Positions 36,695 through 45,400 of a stretch of DNA of 64,000 nt are shown piece after piece. A program made the position numbers and the translations under genes. The DNA is from Couchioplanes caeruleus (GTDB taxonomy: Bacteria; Actinomycetota; Actinomycetes; Mycobacteriales; Micromonosporaceae): contig NZ_CP092183.1 in the NCBI RefSeq assembly GCF_023499255.1, positions 3,282,501 to 3,346,500 on the forward strand, read 5' to 3'. How positions within the stretch are numbered: position 1 is the first letter of the stretch; each line of letters opens with the position of its first letter. Under the pieces are notes generated by a model. The model saw only the letters and a program-made list of their open reading frames with translations, was not told the origin of the DNA and searched no databases.

Positions 36695-37620
36695 GTGGGT
36701 GTTTGAGAGGGCGGTTATCCGGGCGCGCTGAGTGTCCGGCGGGCTTGTCGGGTGGCAGGTCGGCCACGGTCGAGGCGGCGGACCATGGTGTTGATCGCGG
36801 CCCATCGGATGAGCGCTTCGGACACTGCGGGGTCGCGTTCGTAGTCGCGGGCCAGGCGGCGGTGCGCGGTAAGCCAAGCAAGGCTGCGTTCGACGACCCA
36901 CCGCTTCGGGTGCACGACGAAACCTTGCTGGTCCGCTGGTTTGCGGACGATCTCGACGGTGATCTTCAGGGTCTCGGCAGCCCAGTCGACCAGCTTGCCG
37001 GCGAAGCCCTGATCGGCGAACACGTACCGGATCGGCGAGGCCGTGTAGGTGCTGAGCAGGGTCGTCTTCGCGCCGTCGCGGTCCTGCCACGACGCTGACA
37101 TCACGCAGACCACGACCAGCAGACCGAGGGTGTCGGTGACGATGAACCGCTTACGGCCGTTGACCTTCTTACCCGCGTCGTAGCCGCGGGAGTCCCTGCC
37201 GACGGTGTCGGCGGCCTTGACCGACTGCGAGTCCATGACCCCGGCCGACGGCTCGGGCTCACGGCCCTCGGCGAGGCGCAGCTGTTCACGGAGTTCTTCC
37301 AGGATCCGTTCGGTGACCTGGCGTTGCTCCCACTGCTGAAACTGCCAGTACACGGTCTGCCAGGGCGGGAAATCAACCGGTAGTTGCCGCCACGAGCAGC
37401 CGCTGCGGACCACGTACAGAATCGCGTCCACGATCGCCCGCCGCGGATGCTTCGGGATCCGACCTGGCTCCTTGATCAAGGGGAGCATCGGCTCCACGAT
37501 CTCCCACTGCGCATCGGTCAAGTCCGACGGGTACCGCCGCTCACGCTTCACCGCGACAGCATCAGGCCACCCCGGCCGCCGTCAGGGACACGCCGTGCGA
37601 CACCACTCTCAAACACACAC
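36695..37620. mobile_element. IS5-family insertion sequence, element a
   Basis: 926 bp bounded by 15-base imperfect terminal inverted repeats GTGGGTGTTTGAGAG and CTCTCAAACACACAC, and flanked by TAA on both sides, which could be a 3-bp target duplication. It holds one intact transposase gene on the minus strand. It directly abuts element b, sharing the TAA between them. Confidence 0.85.
36715..37551 (-). CDS. IS5-family transposase (element a)
   Basis: The 278-residue protein carries the IS5-type N-terminal domain (RRYPSDLTDAQWEIVEPML ... PPWQTVYWQFQQWEQ). The DDE site has Asp in MDSQSVKAADT, Asp in FADQGFAG and Glu in RWVVERSLAWL, followed by the conserved HRRLARDYERDP. It is intact and full length for a one-frame IS5 transposase. 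It is divergent from the transposase of element b and clearly related to it. Confidence 0.95.
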   Translation of the reverse strand: MKRERRYPSDLTDAQWEIVEPMLPLIKEPGRIPKHPRRAIVDAILYVVRSGCSWRQLPVDFPPWQTVYWQFQQWEQRQVTERILEELREQLRLAEGREPEPSAGVMDSQSVKAADTVGRDSRGYDAGKKVNGRKRFIVTDTLGLLVVVCVMSASWQDRDGAKTTLLSTYTASPIRYVFADQGFAGKLVDWAAETLKITVEIVRKPADQQGFVVHPKRWVVERSLAWLTAHRRLARDYERDPAVSEALIRWAAINTMVRRLDRGRPATRQARRTLSAPG

Positions 37621-37623
37621 TAA

Positions 37624-38551
37624 GTGAGTGTTTGAGAAGTTCTCATGTAGACGGTGTGGCGGCGTGATCATGATGGCTGGCTCGGGCAGGGTGTCGCGGT
37701 GTCATCGCGCCGTGGGTACCCGTCCGACCTGACCGACGCCCAGTGGGACCTCGTCAAAGGCCTCCTTCCTGAGCCCAGCGGCGACGGACGGCCCGAGAAA
37801 CATCCACGCCGCGAGATCGTCAACGCGATCCTCTACCTGGTGCGGTCGGGCTGTCCGTGGCGGTATCTGCCAGCGGACCTGCCGCCTTGGCAGACGGTGT
37901 ACTGGTATTTCGTCCGGTGGGAGGAGGCCGGGGTGACGGAGAGCCTGCTGACCGTGTTGCGGGTCAAGGCCCGGGTGGCGCAGGGCCGCGCTGCGGAGCC
38001 CTCGGCCGGGGTGCTGGACTCGCAGAGCGTCAAGGGCGCCGACACCGTCGGACGCGACTCGCGTGGCTACGACGCCGGCAAGAAGATCAACGGCAGGAAA
38101 CGGTTCATCGTCACCGACACCGCCGGGCTGCTGATCACCGCCTGCGTCCTGGCCGCCTCGTGGCAGGACCGCGACGGCGGCAAGACCGCCCTGCTCGGTC
38201 TCTATCTGACCAGCCCGGTCCGGCACGTCTTCGCCGATTCCGGGTTCGCCGGCCGGTTCGTCGACTGGGCCGCCGACCGGCTGCGAACCACCGTGGAGAT
38301 CGTGCGAAAACCCGCTGACCAGCGCGGCTTCGCGGTGCAACCGCGCCGCTGGGTCGTCGAACGAACTCTGGCCTGGCTCACCGCCCACCGCCGCCTGGCC
38401 CGTGACTACGAACGCGACCCCGCCGTCTCCGAAGCCCTCATCCGCTGGGCAGCCATCAACGGCATGCTCCGCCGGATCACCCGCGGACACCCATCACGAC
38501 GCCAATCCCGCCGCGCCCTGACCCGCATCTGACCCCATCTCAAACACTCAC
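37624..38551. mobile_element. IS5-family insertion sequence, element b
   Basis: 928 bp bounded by perfect 14-base terminal inverted repeats GTGAGTGTTTGAGA / TCTCAAACACTCAC. The repeat extends to 18 bases if the flanking CTAA / TTAG is counted. It sits against the 5'-truncated NucA/NucB toxin gene, whose reading frame begins at its right edge. Confidence 0.85.
37699..38532 (+). CDS. IS5-family transposase (element b)
   Basis: The 277-residue form starts at GTG 37699 (SSRRGYPSDLTDAQW); an in-frame start at 37654 would add 15 residues. The DDE residues are present: LDSQSVKGADT, FADSGFAGRF and RWVVERTLAWL. It is related to but distinct from the element a transposase, so the pair is two different family members rather than a simple duplication. 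Confidence 0.95.
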   Translation: MSSRRGYPSDLTDAQWDLVKGLLPEPSGDGRPEKHPRREIVNAILYLVRSGCPWRYLPADLPPWQTVYWYFVRWEEAGVTESLLTVLRVKARVAQGRAAEPSAGVLDSQSVKGADTVGRDSRGYDAGKKINGRKRFIVTDTAGLLITACVLAASWQDRDGGKTALLGLYLTSPVRHVFADSGFAGRFVDWAADRLRTTVEIVRKPADQRGFAVQPRRWVVERTLAWLTAHRRLARDYERDPAVSEALIRWAAINGMLRRITRGHPSRRQSRRALTRI

Positions 38552-38604
38552 TTAGCGCGGCACCGGTCCGCGTCCTGCAAGACGGCAAATGGGTTCCGAC
38601 AGAT

Positions 38605-41454
38605 TTGACGTTGCAAAAGCAGCCGGATGGATCCGTGGCGCCTCGGGTTCACCCGGACGGTCTGACGATCTCGGGCCAAGCGCTCGCCGGCACTCACGAG
38701 CTTGCAACGCTGGGTTCCGGGGATGAATCTGTCGCGATGAGCTATACCGGGAACCTGCCGGATCCACTTCTGGATGGTGATAAAGCTATCTACCCCGAGG
38801 TCAAGACTGGGATTGACCTGGTCGTTCAGGCGACAGTCACCGGGGTCGAGAGCTTCTTTATCGTTAAGAACCGTAAGGCGGCCGCCCAAGTCGGCGAGCT
38901 AACCGTTCCTATCACCGGTGTGGATGTCGCCTCTCATCGGTTGACCAACGACGGGCGACTAACCCTGCTGGACGAGGATCGCAATGTCCTCGCTAGCACC
39001 CCGGCTCCGCTGATGTGGGATTCACGTACTGACCCGGATACTGGAGATCCGCTCGCCGTCCGGACGATGGGTATATCCGCGACGGCGGTTGCCGCCCGGG
39101 ACACGTCGATAGACGCCGAAGCGGTGGATGGTGCTGGTGTCAAACTCACGATTGAGCCCGATGCAGCTTTCCTGAAGGATCCTCGTACCGTTTATCCCGT
39201 CACGATTGACCCGACGGTCCACCTTGGCGCTCCAGTCTTCGACACGTGGGTGCGTGACGGCGTCACAGAGGACCTCTCGACTCGTACGTATCTCGAGATC
39301 GGACTTCGCGACGGCAAGGTGTCACGCGCGTTCGTCAACTTCGACACTGCGGCGTTTAAGGGCAAGAAGATTACCGACGCGACCGTCGTGTTGGGCAATT
39401 ATCTTTCCGCTAGCTGTAACATCTATTATCAGGTCGGTACGGTCACTGCACCAAGCACCGCAAGTCGGTGGACCAGTCAGCCCACCTGGCGCTTCACCGA
39501 CGGCCAGTCCAACGAGTCGTGGGGCGGCCCGACGGGTTGCAGCACAGTGCAGCCGTCCTCCGTTAAGGCCACTTCATTCTTCCAGCGCGCCTCGGACGAA
39601 GGGCGCGATGTTGCCTATCTCGGCGTTCGCGCCGTCAACGAAGCTTCTTCGAGCTCGCAGAAGCGCTTCTACTCCATGGAGTACAACGGCGGAGCGCAGG
39701 CACCCGGCGCGGTCGTTACATACGCGTACCAAAGCCCCATCCTCACCGCGCGCGCTACCGAATCCAGCAGCCAATGCCTGACCGGCACCTCCCGTCCGGT
39801 ACTCAACACACTCACCCCGGAGTTGTCGGCAACCTTCACAGACGTCGATTCCACCGCGACCGACGCCACCTTCGAATATCAGACCGTTTCGGGGACGCCG
39901 GTTGGGACCAGCACCGTTGCAGCCACCGCGACTGGGACCCGTGCGGCCGTAACGGTCGAACAAGACCTCTTCACATCGGAGCAGTCGTACCGCTGGCGAG
40001 TCATGGCCACTGACAGCACGGGCATGAGTTCAGGCTGGTCCGCCTGGTGCGAGTTCACCATCCGGGCGAATTTCGCAAGCCCGACCGTGGAATCGGGACC
40101 TGTTGAAACGTACACCGAACCGACCGATCCTTCACCCATGCCGGTGGAAGGCGAAGACGAGGTGGGCGTCGACGAGACGGAAACGGAAGATTGGACGCCG
40201 GCTACTAGCGATGCGCTCCAAGACACCCCGAGCGCGTTGAGCTTCGACGCATCACCGACTGCCACGGTTGCAAGCGCCGACTGCGACGCCGGATCTGGCG
40301 CATCCGTCGACACCAGCTTCTCATGCACACACGTCTCCAAGGAGACGCCTACGGATTCTATCGATGTCTCCGACGTCGTCAGCCAGCAGGCATCGGCGGC
40401 CGGCACCTCAGTTACGACACCGGTCGGCAAGCTGGGTAACACTCCGCTGCCGGACTACTGCAAAACCGGCGTAGGTCAGTGGAAAGTCACGCGCACCTCG
40501 GCGTGCTGGTTCCAACATGTGGAGACGTGGCTCTGGACGGTGACAAAAAACGGAATGCGCCTCGACGGCAAGATCTTCTATGACGCGTACCGCTACACCC
40601 GCATGAGCCAGAAGGGTGGCACCGTCGACTACCACGTCTATCTGCGGGTTACCGGATTCGAGGGCCTCGCCACGGGAGTCCGCGCCGCCAACGTTGGTAT
40701 GTGGTGCAACCAGACCTGCGCGAAGGTGGAGGTGCAGAAGAGCTCCCCGAGTCTTGATCGAATTGGCAAATGGGTGCAGTTCAGCGGAACCTTCCGTCCG
40801 CCGGTCTCCGCCGGTACGCGAGCCGCGAGGTACGCGACGATGGAGTATTACGTCGGGCGCACGAAGGACCAGAAGAAGGGGTGGTGGCACCCCAGCTCGA
40901 ACTGGATCCGCTGCGACCGGGACACGAAGACCGTTACCGCCTCGCTCGGCTGTGTCGTACCGAACTACATTCCAACGCTCAAATATAGTAAGAGCGGTCC
41001 GTACCCTGAGCTGGCACGGCACATTGGGCGCGCGCAGGACAGCGGCCTGCCCGGCGAACCTGGCGCAGGCGTCCTCGATGGGGAACCAGGTACATCCAAC
41101 GCCCTTAATCGCGTGTATAGCCCCACCTTCATGAGGAAGAACAGGGCGAAGGCTTGCTCGAGCGACATCAAGATATACAAAACGGCTGGGAATTCGTGCG
41201 ACGAGTACCCGTTCGCATCGACCTGGCAAGGTGCTTACACACAACAATCGGGCACCACGGTCGCGGTCCTGCCCAGAACTCAGGCGGACTGCGGGCTTCC
41301 ACCGGAGACGCGATTCGGGTCCTACGGCTACAGTCGCTGCTACATCGATGAGAACCAGAACAGCAACGGAGGCGGCATGCTCGGCAAGTTCTACTCGGCG
41401 TCTGAAAGCCGCATCCTCAACGGTGACAAGTTCTTCGTAAAAATCGTCGCCTGA
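38605..41454 (+). CDS. Secreted-type toxin with DNRLRE-like scaffold and C-terminal NucA/NucB nuclease domain, 5'-truncated by an IS
   Basis: The frame is open from the IS edge (about 38554) and the TTG at 38605 is not a natural start. Signal peptide and N-terminus are lost. The remaining 949 residues begin with a scaffold akin to the LamG protein at 12509 (AIYPEVKTGIDLVVQATVTG). A DNRLRE-like domain follows (DTWVRDGVTEDLSTRTYLEIG; RAFVNFDTAAFKGKKITDA), then an Ig-like section and an acidic linker. The last ~100 residues have the NucA/NucB hallmark CDEYPFAST (865-873), then a tail with NQNSNGGGMLGKFY and GDKFFVKIV. NucA/NucB enzymes are secreted non-specific DNases, so this was probably a toxin exported by the host. 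It may be silent now. A strong terminator follows. Confidence 0.8.
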   Translation: MTLQKQPDGSVAPRVHPDGLTISGQALAGTHELATLGSGDESVAMSYTGNLPDPLLDGDKAIYPEVKTGIDLVVQATVTGVESFFIVKNRKAAAQVGELTVPITGVDVASHRLTNDGRLTLLDEDRNVLASTPAPLMWDSRTDPDTGDPLAVRTMGISATAVAARDTSIDAEAVDGAGVKLTIEPDAAFLKDPRTVYPVTIDPTVHLGAPVFDTWVRDGVTEDLSTRTYLEIGLRDGKVSRAFVNFDTAAFKGKKITDATVVLGNYLSASCNIYYQVGTVTAPSTASRWTSQPTWRFTDGQSNESWGGPTGCSTVQPSSVKATSFFQRASDEGRDVAYLGVRAVNEASSSSQKRFYSMEYNGGAQAPGAVVTYAYQSPILTARATESSSQCLTGTSRPVLNTLTPELSATFTDVDSTATDATFEYQTVSGTPVGTSTVAATATGTRAAVTVEQDLFTSEQSYRWRVMATDSTGMSSGWSAWCEFTIRANFASPTVESGPVETYTEPTDPSPMPVEGEDEVGVDETETEDWTPATSDALQDTPSALSFDASPTATVASADCDAGSGASVDTSFSCTHVSKETPTDSIDVSDVVSQQASAAGTSVTTPVGKLGNTPLPDYCKTGVGQWKVTRTSACWFQHVETWLWTVTKNGMRLDGKIFYDAYRYTRMSQKGGTVDYHVYLRVTGFEGLATGVRAANVGMWCNQTCAKVEVQKSSPSLDRIGKWVQFSGTFRPPVSAGTRAARYATMEYYVGRTKDQKKGWWHPSSNWIRCDRDTKTVTASLGCVVPNYIPTLKYSKSGPYPELARHIGRAQDSGLPGEPGAGVLDGEPGTSNALNRVYSPTFMRKNRAKACSSDIKIYKTAGNSCDEYPFASTWQGAYTQQSGTTVAVLPRTQADCGLPPETRFGSYGYSRCYIDENQNSNGGGMLGKFYSASESRILNGDKFFVKIVA

Positions 41455-41475
41455 TCTGGTCCATAGAACAATTCG

Positions 41476-41509
41476 CTGTGGGGCCTCCGCCTTAATGGAG
41501 GCCCCACAG
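41476..41509. terminator. Strong hairpin between the toxin and the convergent immunity-type gene
   Basis: A perfect 13-bp stem (CTGTGGGGCCTCC / GGAGGCCCCACAG) with an 8-base loop, 22 bases after the toxin stop and 26 bases from the end of the convergent gene. T tracts are weak, but symmetry and position suit a bidirectional terminator. Confidence 0.8.
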
Positions 41510-41534
41510 CTTCTCGGGACTTTCTCAATTTCGT

Positions 41535-42590
41535 TTAAGGCGCTGAGGAGGGCAAGATCGCACGAAGGTCGTCGAACAGTTGCGGATAGCTGGGTCCCCG
41601 CGTACCCGCAGCCAGTACGACGGCGTCTACCGCACTCGCTAATGCATCCGCAGCACCCGTAACAAGCATCGCCTCAATGGCGTAGTCCTGCTGCACGATA
41701 TCGTCTCCGCCGTACGGCACACGGGCAACTGTCGTCTGCGGAACCGCGCCGCTCAGCAGCTGGTGGGCGCTGCGACGACTGGCAAATGACGAAGGCAGGG
41801 GCCCACCTCGTTGCAGAGCCTCCACAGCTGGACCGGCTACAGGCGCCGTTGCAAGACCGGCGACGCGAAGGGCATCCAAGGCGGCGCGTCGTGCTATCAG
41901 ACGGAGCGTGTCATCGCTTTGGCCCGATAATGCGAGTGCGAGATTCCGGTCCAGCAGCATGAGACTTTGCACATAGCCACCCACTCTTGCCAGACGCTCC
42001 GTGGGGAGAGGTGCACTCCACTCAGTCGTGGGTTCGTGGCTCTCGGGCCCGGTCAGCGAATTTTCCGCACCGAGGTTAAGCCCCTGCCGGACAGTCTCGT
42101 GCCGACGCGCCGCTGTCTGGCTGCCGACCTTGACGACACGGTCGCCAGCGAAGGCGGATGGCCAGAAGTCGAGCTTGTACGAATCGACGGGAGGCCCATC
42201 CACAAGGCTGTCCAATTCACGCGCCTGGTCCAAGCCACGGGCACCGTACCGCACTCTGTAGCCCTCTGCCGTCAGATCCAAGGGGTACTGCGCGCCGTCC
42301 CATGTCTGAAGGAAGACCTGGCTCGCCGCAGCAAAGGAAGTCTCCACGACGTCCTCCCACTGAGGCTCCAGGTCGGGGGCGTCGTCGTGGCGCTCGACTC
42401 GCAACTGGACCGGGCCGGTATGCAAACCAGTCGTCAGAAACAGGGAATCTGTCGTCGCGCCTCCACAGAGGCCATTTCCGGCGCCCCGGAAAGCGTCCTG
42501 CATCGCGACGGAATCCCGCGTCACCTGAAGCACGTAAAACTGCGAATAGGCGACGTCCAGAACATCATCGAACAGCACGTAGCTTGACAT
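41535..42590 (-). CDS. Two-part protein with Nin/ComJ-like N-terminus, candidate inhibitor of the NucA/NucB toxin
   Basis: The 351-residue protein starts MSSYVLFDDVLDVAYSQF. The first ~140 residues (VAYSQFYVLQVT; GNGLCGGATTDSLFLTTGLH; WEDVVETSFAAASQVFLQTW; YRVRYGARGLDQA) follow the order of strands I recall for Nin (ComJ), the inhibitor of NucA in Bacillus. The second half (DFWPSAFAGDRVVKVGSQTA and a long helical part) is a common actinobacterial extension of unknown role. It is convergent with the NucA/NucB toxin across a shared terminator, so it could be the cognate immunity gene. The Nin resemblance is from memory and needs a profile search. Confidence 0.55.
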   Translation of the reverse strand: MSSYVLFDDVLDVAYSQFYVLQVTRDSVAMQDAFRGAGNGLCGGATTDSLFLTTGLHTGPVQLRVERHDDAPDLEPQWEDVVETSFAAASQVFLQTWDGAQYPLDLTAEGYRVRYGARGLDQARELDSLVDGPPVDSYKLDFWPSAFAGDRVVKVGSQTAARRHETVRQGLNLGAENSLTGPESHEPTTEWSAPLPTERLARVGGYVQSLMLLDRNLALALSGQSDDTLRLIARRAALDALRVAGLATAPVAGPAVEALQRGGPLPSSFASRRSAHQLLSGAVPQTTVARVPYGGDDIVQQDYAIEAMLVTGAADALASAVDAVVLAAGTRGPSYPQLFDDLRAILPSSAP

Positions 42591-42620
42591 TTCCGCCCAC
42601 TCCACCAGTAAGGCTAATCA

Positions 42621-43256
42621 TTAATCTGTAGAGACGTCCTGCGCTGGCGCTCCGGAGGCCGGCGGCAATTCCGTCCAGCCCTCGCAGTAGCTATAGGCTT
42701 GCAGATCGTATCCGCCGGCGGGTTTCGGTTGTGAACAGTCGACGACACCTCTGGTCGCCGCCGTCCAGGACGTCAGCTTTCCCGTTATAACCGGATTGCA
42801 GTCAGTCCTGAACACTCCCGACACCTGGTCAGCGCCTGAATAGACCACTATACGCACTCCAGGGTTATTGGAAAAGCTGATGTCCGTCTGAACATCAGAA
42901 AGAGGAACATTCTGGATATCCATTTTAAGTCGCCGAGCCAAGGATTGAACGACGACATGAACAGCGTCCGCCGTCAACGCCGCGTCGTCCACCCTTGGGC
43001 CCACGTCGATTTTTGCAACGTGAGTCACATTGGCACCATCGACCGTGAATGCGCTCGCGATCACGGGCTGCTGAGAAATCTCCGACCAAGCGATCGCTGC
43101 CCTGTTCAAGTCGCAGGCGGCCTCGACCGGTGTTGGATGCGTACTCTTCGCCTCTGTTTCTGCCCCCGGGTCTTGCCGGCTGCAACCAACGGTCGTTAGC
43201 AAGGTCGCGGGCAGGATCACCATCAAGCCAGCGGCGCCTCGCACAGATGTCCGCAT
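42621..43256 (-). CDS. Lipoprotein, unknown
   Basis: The 211-residue protein starts at MRTSVRGAAGLMVILP. It has a lipoprotein signal with lipobox LLTTVGC, so the mature protein is anchored at Cys25. The exported part has a PASTA/immunity-like alpha-beta pattern with Cys near CDLNRAAIAW, FRTDCNPV and VVDCSQP, plus YSYCEGW at the end. No family named. It lies upstream of and on the same strand as the candidate immunity gene, 30 bases apart, so the two are probably an operon. An exported lipoprotein beside a secreted-nuclease immunity gene could intercept toxin outside the membrane. Confidence 0.65.
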   Translation of the reverse strand: MRTSVRGAAGLMVILPATLLTTVGCSRQDPGAETEAKSTHPTPVEAACDLNRAAIAWSEISQQPVIASAFTVDGANVTHVAKIDVGPRVDDAALTADAVHVVVQSLARRLKMDIQNVPLSDVQTDISFSNNPGVRIVVYSGADQVSGVFRTDCNPVITGKLTSWTAATRGVVDCSQPKPAGGYDLQAYSYCEGWTELPPASGAPAQDVSTD

Positions 43257-43732
43257 GCCTCGCTCGCGTTTCAACCCAAGGCCTTGCATGGGTACAGTAT
43301 TAGCCACGAGGCAGCTGGCTCGCGCCGAAATGAAGCGAGTGCAACCGGAACCGCGACAGCTGCGGCCCGTCGTAGAGGACTCGGCGAATGCGGCCGTCCG
43401 CGTGGAACAAGCCCTCGAGGCACGGTATCCGGCCTGAGCGCACCATGGCTCCGAAACCCGTCACCCGAATCTTCTCAAAGCGGCGCAGCGGCCGGCTGCA
43501 TCGCACAGTGCCCTCAGCTCACCATCGCATCGTTTTCATCGGAACGCGTATCAGCATGACGTCAAGATTAAGTTCACTGATCTGCCGCGATCCGGGCGGC
43601 AGCCAACGTCCACCGACTACTGATTGTGACGGACCGACATCCGCCGCTGAGGCAGCCGGCGCCACAACGTCTCCAGCGTGGACGGGCCTGGAACACCGAG
43701 GTAAACATGTCGGCCGGCGGAGTGGTGAGCGG
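43257..43732. other. Gene-free stretch
   Basis: About 475 bases between the lipoprotein and the SRPBCC gene; only shadow frames seen. Confidence 0.35.
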
Positions 43733-44230
43733 TCAGGGTTCCAATCCAGGAGCCACCTCCGACAGGAGATTCATCATTGTGCGCAACTCCTGATGGCAGT
43801 TGTGCTTGACGGCCCGCACTGTGTCGAGGGCGATTCCCGCGGGAACGTCTACCCAGAACTCCTGCGTTAGCCGGCACGATTCGGGGCCTGTCGGCTCGAT
43901 ACTCAGGACGCTGTAGGCGGGGAAGGTGGTGGTCAGGCTGCGGGTCACGGCGCGCCGGCCGGGCTCCAGCTCGACGACCTCGTGGACCCGGGCATGTCGG
44001 CCGTTGCCGGTGCCGAAGACGGCCACCTGGATCTCGCCGAGGCCCTGCGGGCTGCCCGGCAGCGTGACGCCCAATTCGGCCTGGTTGAGCTTCGTCGAGG
44101 ACGCCGGGTCTGACAGGAACGACCACATCGTGGCGGCCGCTTGCGGGAGCTCCACGGAGCCGGTCTCTCTGACGCGGCTGGCCCTCGTTGTTGTCCGCGT
44201 GATCTTCAGGAACGCCAGCATGAGCAGCAT
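43733..44230 (-). CDS. SRPBCC (START/polyketide-cyclase-like) protein
   Basis: The 165-residue protein has the SRPBCC layout. An N-terminal strand GSVELPQAAATMWSFLSDPA leads into a helix. Alternating strands follow (GLGEIQVAVFG; HARVHEVVELEPGRRAVTRS; YSVLSIEPTGPESCRLTQEF), then a long C-terminal helix (RAVKHNCHQELRTMMNLLSE). These proteins bind hydrophobic ligands in a deep pocket; the ligand is unknown. It lies near the right end of the composite island and reads leftwards. Confidence 0.75.
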   Translation of the reverse strand: MLLMLAFLKITRTTTRASRVRETGSVELPQAAATMWSFLSDPASSTKLNQAELGVTLPGSPQGLGEIQVAVFGTGNGRHARVHEVVELEPGRRAVTRSLTTTFPAYSVLSIEPTGPESCRLTQEFWVDVPAGIALDTVRAVKHNCHQELRTMMNLLSEVAPGLEP

Positions 44231-44351
44231 GATGTCAGATCCGGCCCGGTGCAGGCGGCCTCCCGCCCGGAGTGTGTGATCGATATAGCGGGTTGCGTAG
44301 ATGATTCATGTTCCCCTATCTTCGCCTCCAAGATCGCAACCTACGGGGGCT

Positions 44352-45029
44352 GTGGTGGCTGATCGCCTGACAGGCGTTGTTCTAGATCAATCTGCGCGAC
44401 GTTGGGCGTCGCTCGTACTTCTGCTTGCGATGGCCGGTGTGGCCGGTGCAGCGGTACCGGCGGCAGCCGGTACGCCGCCCCGGGGCACCACCGTTGTTCA
44501 GCCGTTACAGGCCTCTGCCGCCTTGCAGCTGGCTGCGCAGGCCGACGCTCCGGTGGAGGTCGTCGGCCTGCGCGACGAGTATTCGCAGACGTGCGCGAAC
44601 CCGGACGGGTCCTTCACCCTGCAGCAGTCGGCTGCGCCACAACGCGTGCGCGCTGCCGACGGGTCGTGGGTCGAGCCGGATGCGACGCTGGTTCGACGCT
44701 CGGACGGCTCGGTTGGTCCGCGGGCGGCTGTGGTTGATCTCTCGTTCGCTGCGGGCCCGGATGGGCTGCCCGGCAGCGGATCGGCGCGGCTGCGCCTGGC
44801 GCGCGACGGCGAGAGCTTTACTCTCGGGTGGCCGTCGCTGCCGGCGCTGCGGCGGCCGGGGCCGCAGTTGTTTGGCGAAACTGCCCTGTACCGGGACGTC
44901 CTGCCGGGGGTGGATCTGCGATTGACCGCATCCATCGAGGGCTACGGAAAGCGGGTATCAGGGTCCAAGCGATCGCCAATACGGCAACGGACGCCGGCTC
45001 GCCCGCTGCAGCAAGGAACTCGCGGATAA
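44352..45029 (+). pseudogene. Truncated copy of the secreted LamG-type toxin scaffold
   Basis: A signal peptide (LVLLLAMAGVAGAAVPAAAG) and the first ~200 residues match the start of the LamG protein at 12509: DEYSQTCANPDGSFTLQQSA, VGPRAAV, LPGVDLRLTASIEGY. At about 44945 similarity stops in mid-domain. The DNA then resembles the integrase 3' end and right-end region of the other island. The last ~28 codons to the stop are therefore read from island-end DNA. Everything downstream of the scaffold start, including the toxin tip, has been deleted. Confidence 0.8.
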
Positions 45030-45357
45030 TGGCCCATTCTGCGTTGAGGGTCTCGGCGATAATCCGCGAGATGGGGGTTGAAGCGGTGTAGTGGGTTCCA
45101 GGTGCGAGTCGACGGATCGCCTCGATTTCGGGTTAGCACGCCGCTCGTTGTCGCGAATAGGCACCGCAGCGTCGCTGGAACACACCTAAGACGCTCGAGA
45201 GAACTCGTTCGAGAGAACTTGGGCGACGAAACCGCAGGTAGGATGGTTGTGATGGTGTCGGTGGGAGGTGATTGGTAGCGACACCTTTACTCGGCCGAGT
45301 ATACTTTTCAGCGACCTGGTAAAACGTTGGTTAGCACGTCGCTGGGCCTACCACTTG
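44945..45357. repeat. Island right-end region, copy 2 (integrase deleted)
   Basis: Starts within sequence matching the integrase gene's 3' end (around 26150; AAAGC and TATCA-GGTCCAA patterns shared). It then drifts, and finishes with a stretch at 45281-45349 almost identical to 26536-26605. No integrase coding sequence remains upstream of it. Confidence 0.7.
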
Positions 45358-45400
45358 CTGGGGGTCAAGGGGTCGCAGGTTCGAATCCTGTCAGTCCGAC
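45358..45400 (+). repeat. Attachment-site copy 3: 3' half of tRNA-Pro(GGG), two changes
   Basis: Same 43-base fragment as copies 1 and 2 except TTCGAAT in the T loop and CAGTCCG in the acceptor strand. No 5' half. The sequence after it is different from the other two and lacks the terminator, so this is probably the junction with the resident chromosome and the oldest site. Confidence 0.8.

Larger units (their letters stand above)
26619..45400 (+). mobile_element. Composite, decayed island segment between att copies 2 and 3
   Basis: It begins with the family left end and finishes with the family right end plus a tRNA-Pro fragment, but has no integrase. A third partial left end inside it at 30956, fused to a truncated IS630 transposase, suggests two islands merged by deletion. 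Cargo is orphan immunity-type genes, IS5 elements and a truncated NucA/NucB toxin. Confidence 0.6.
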
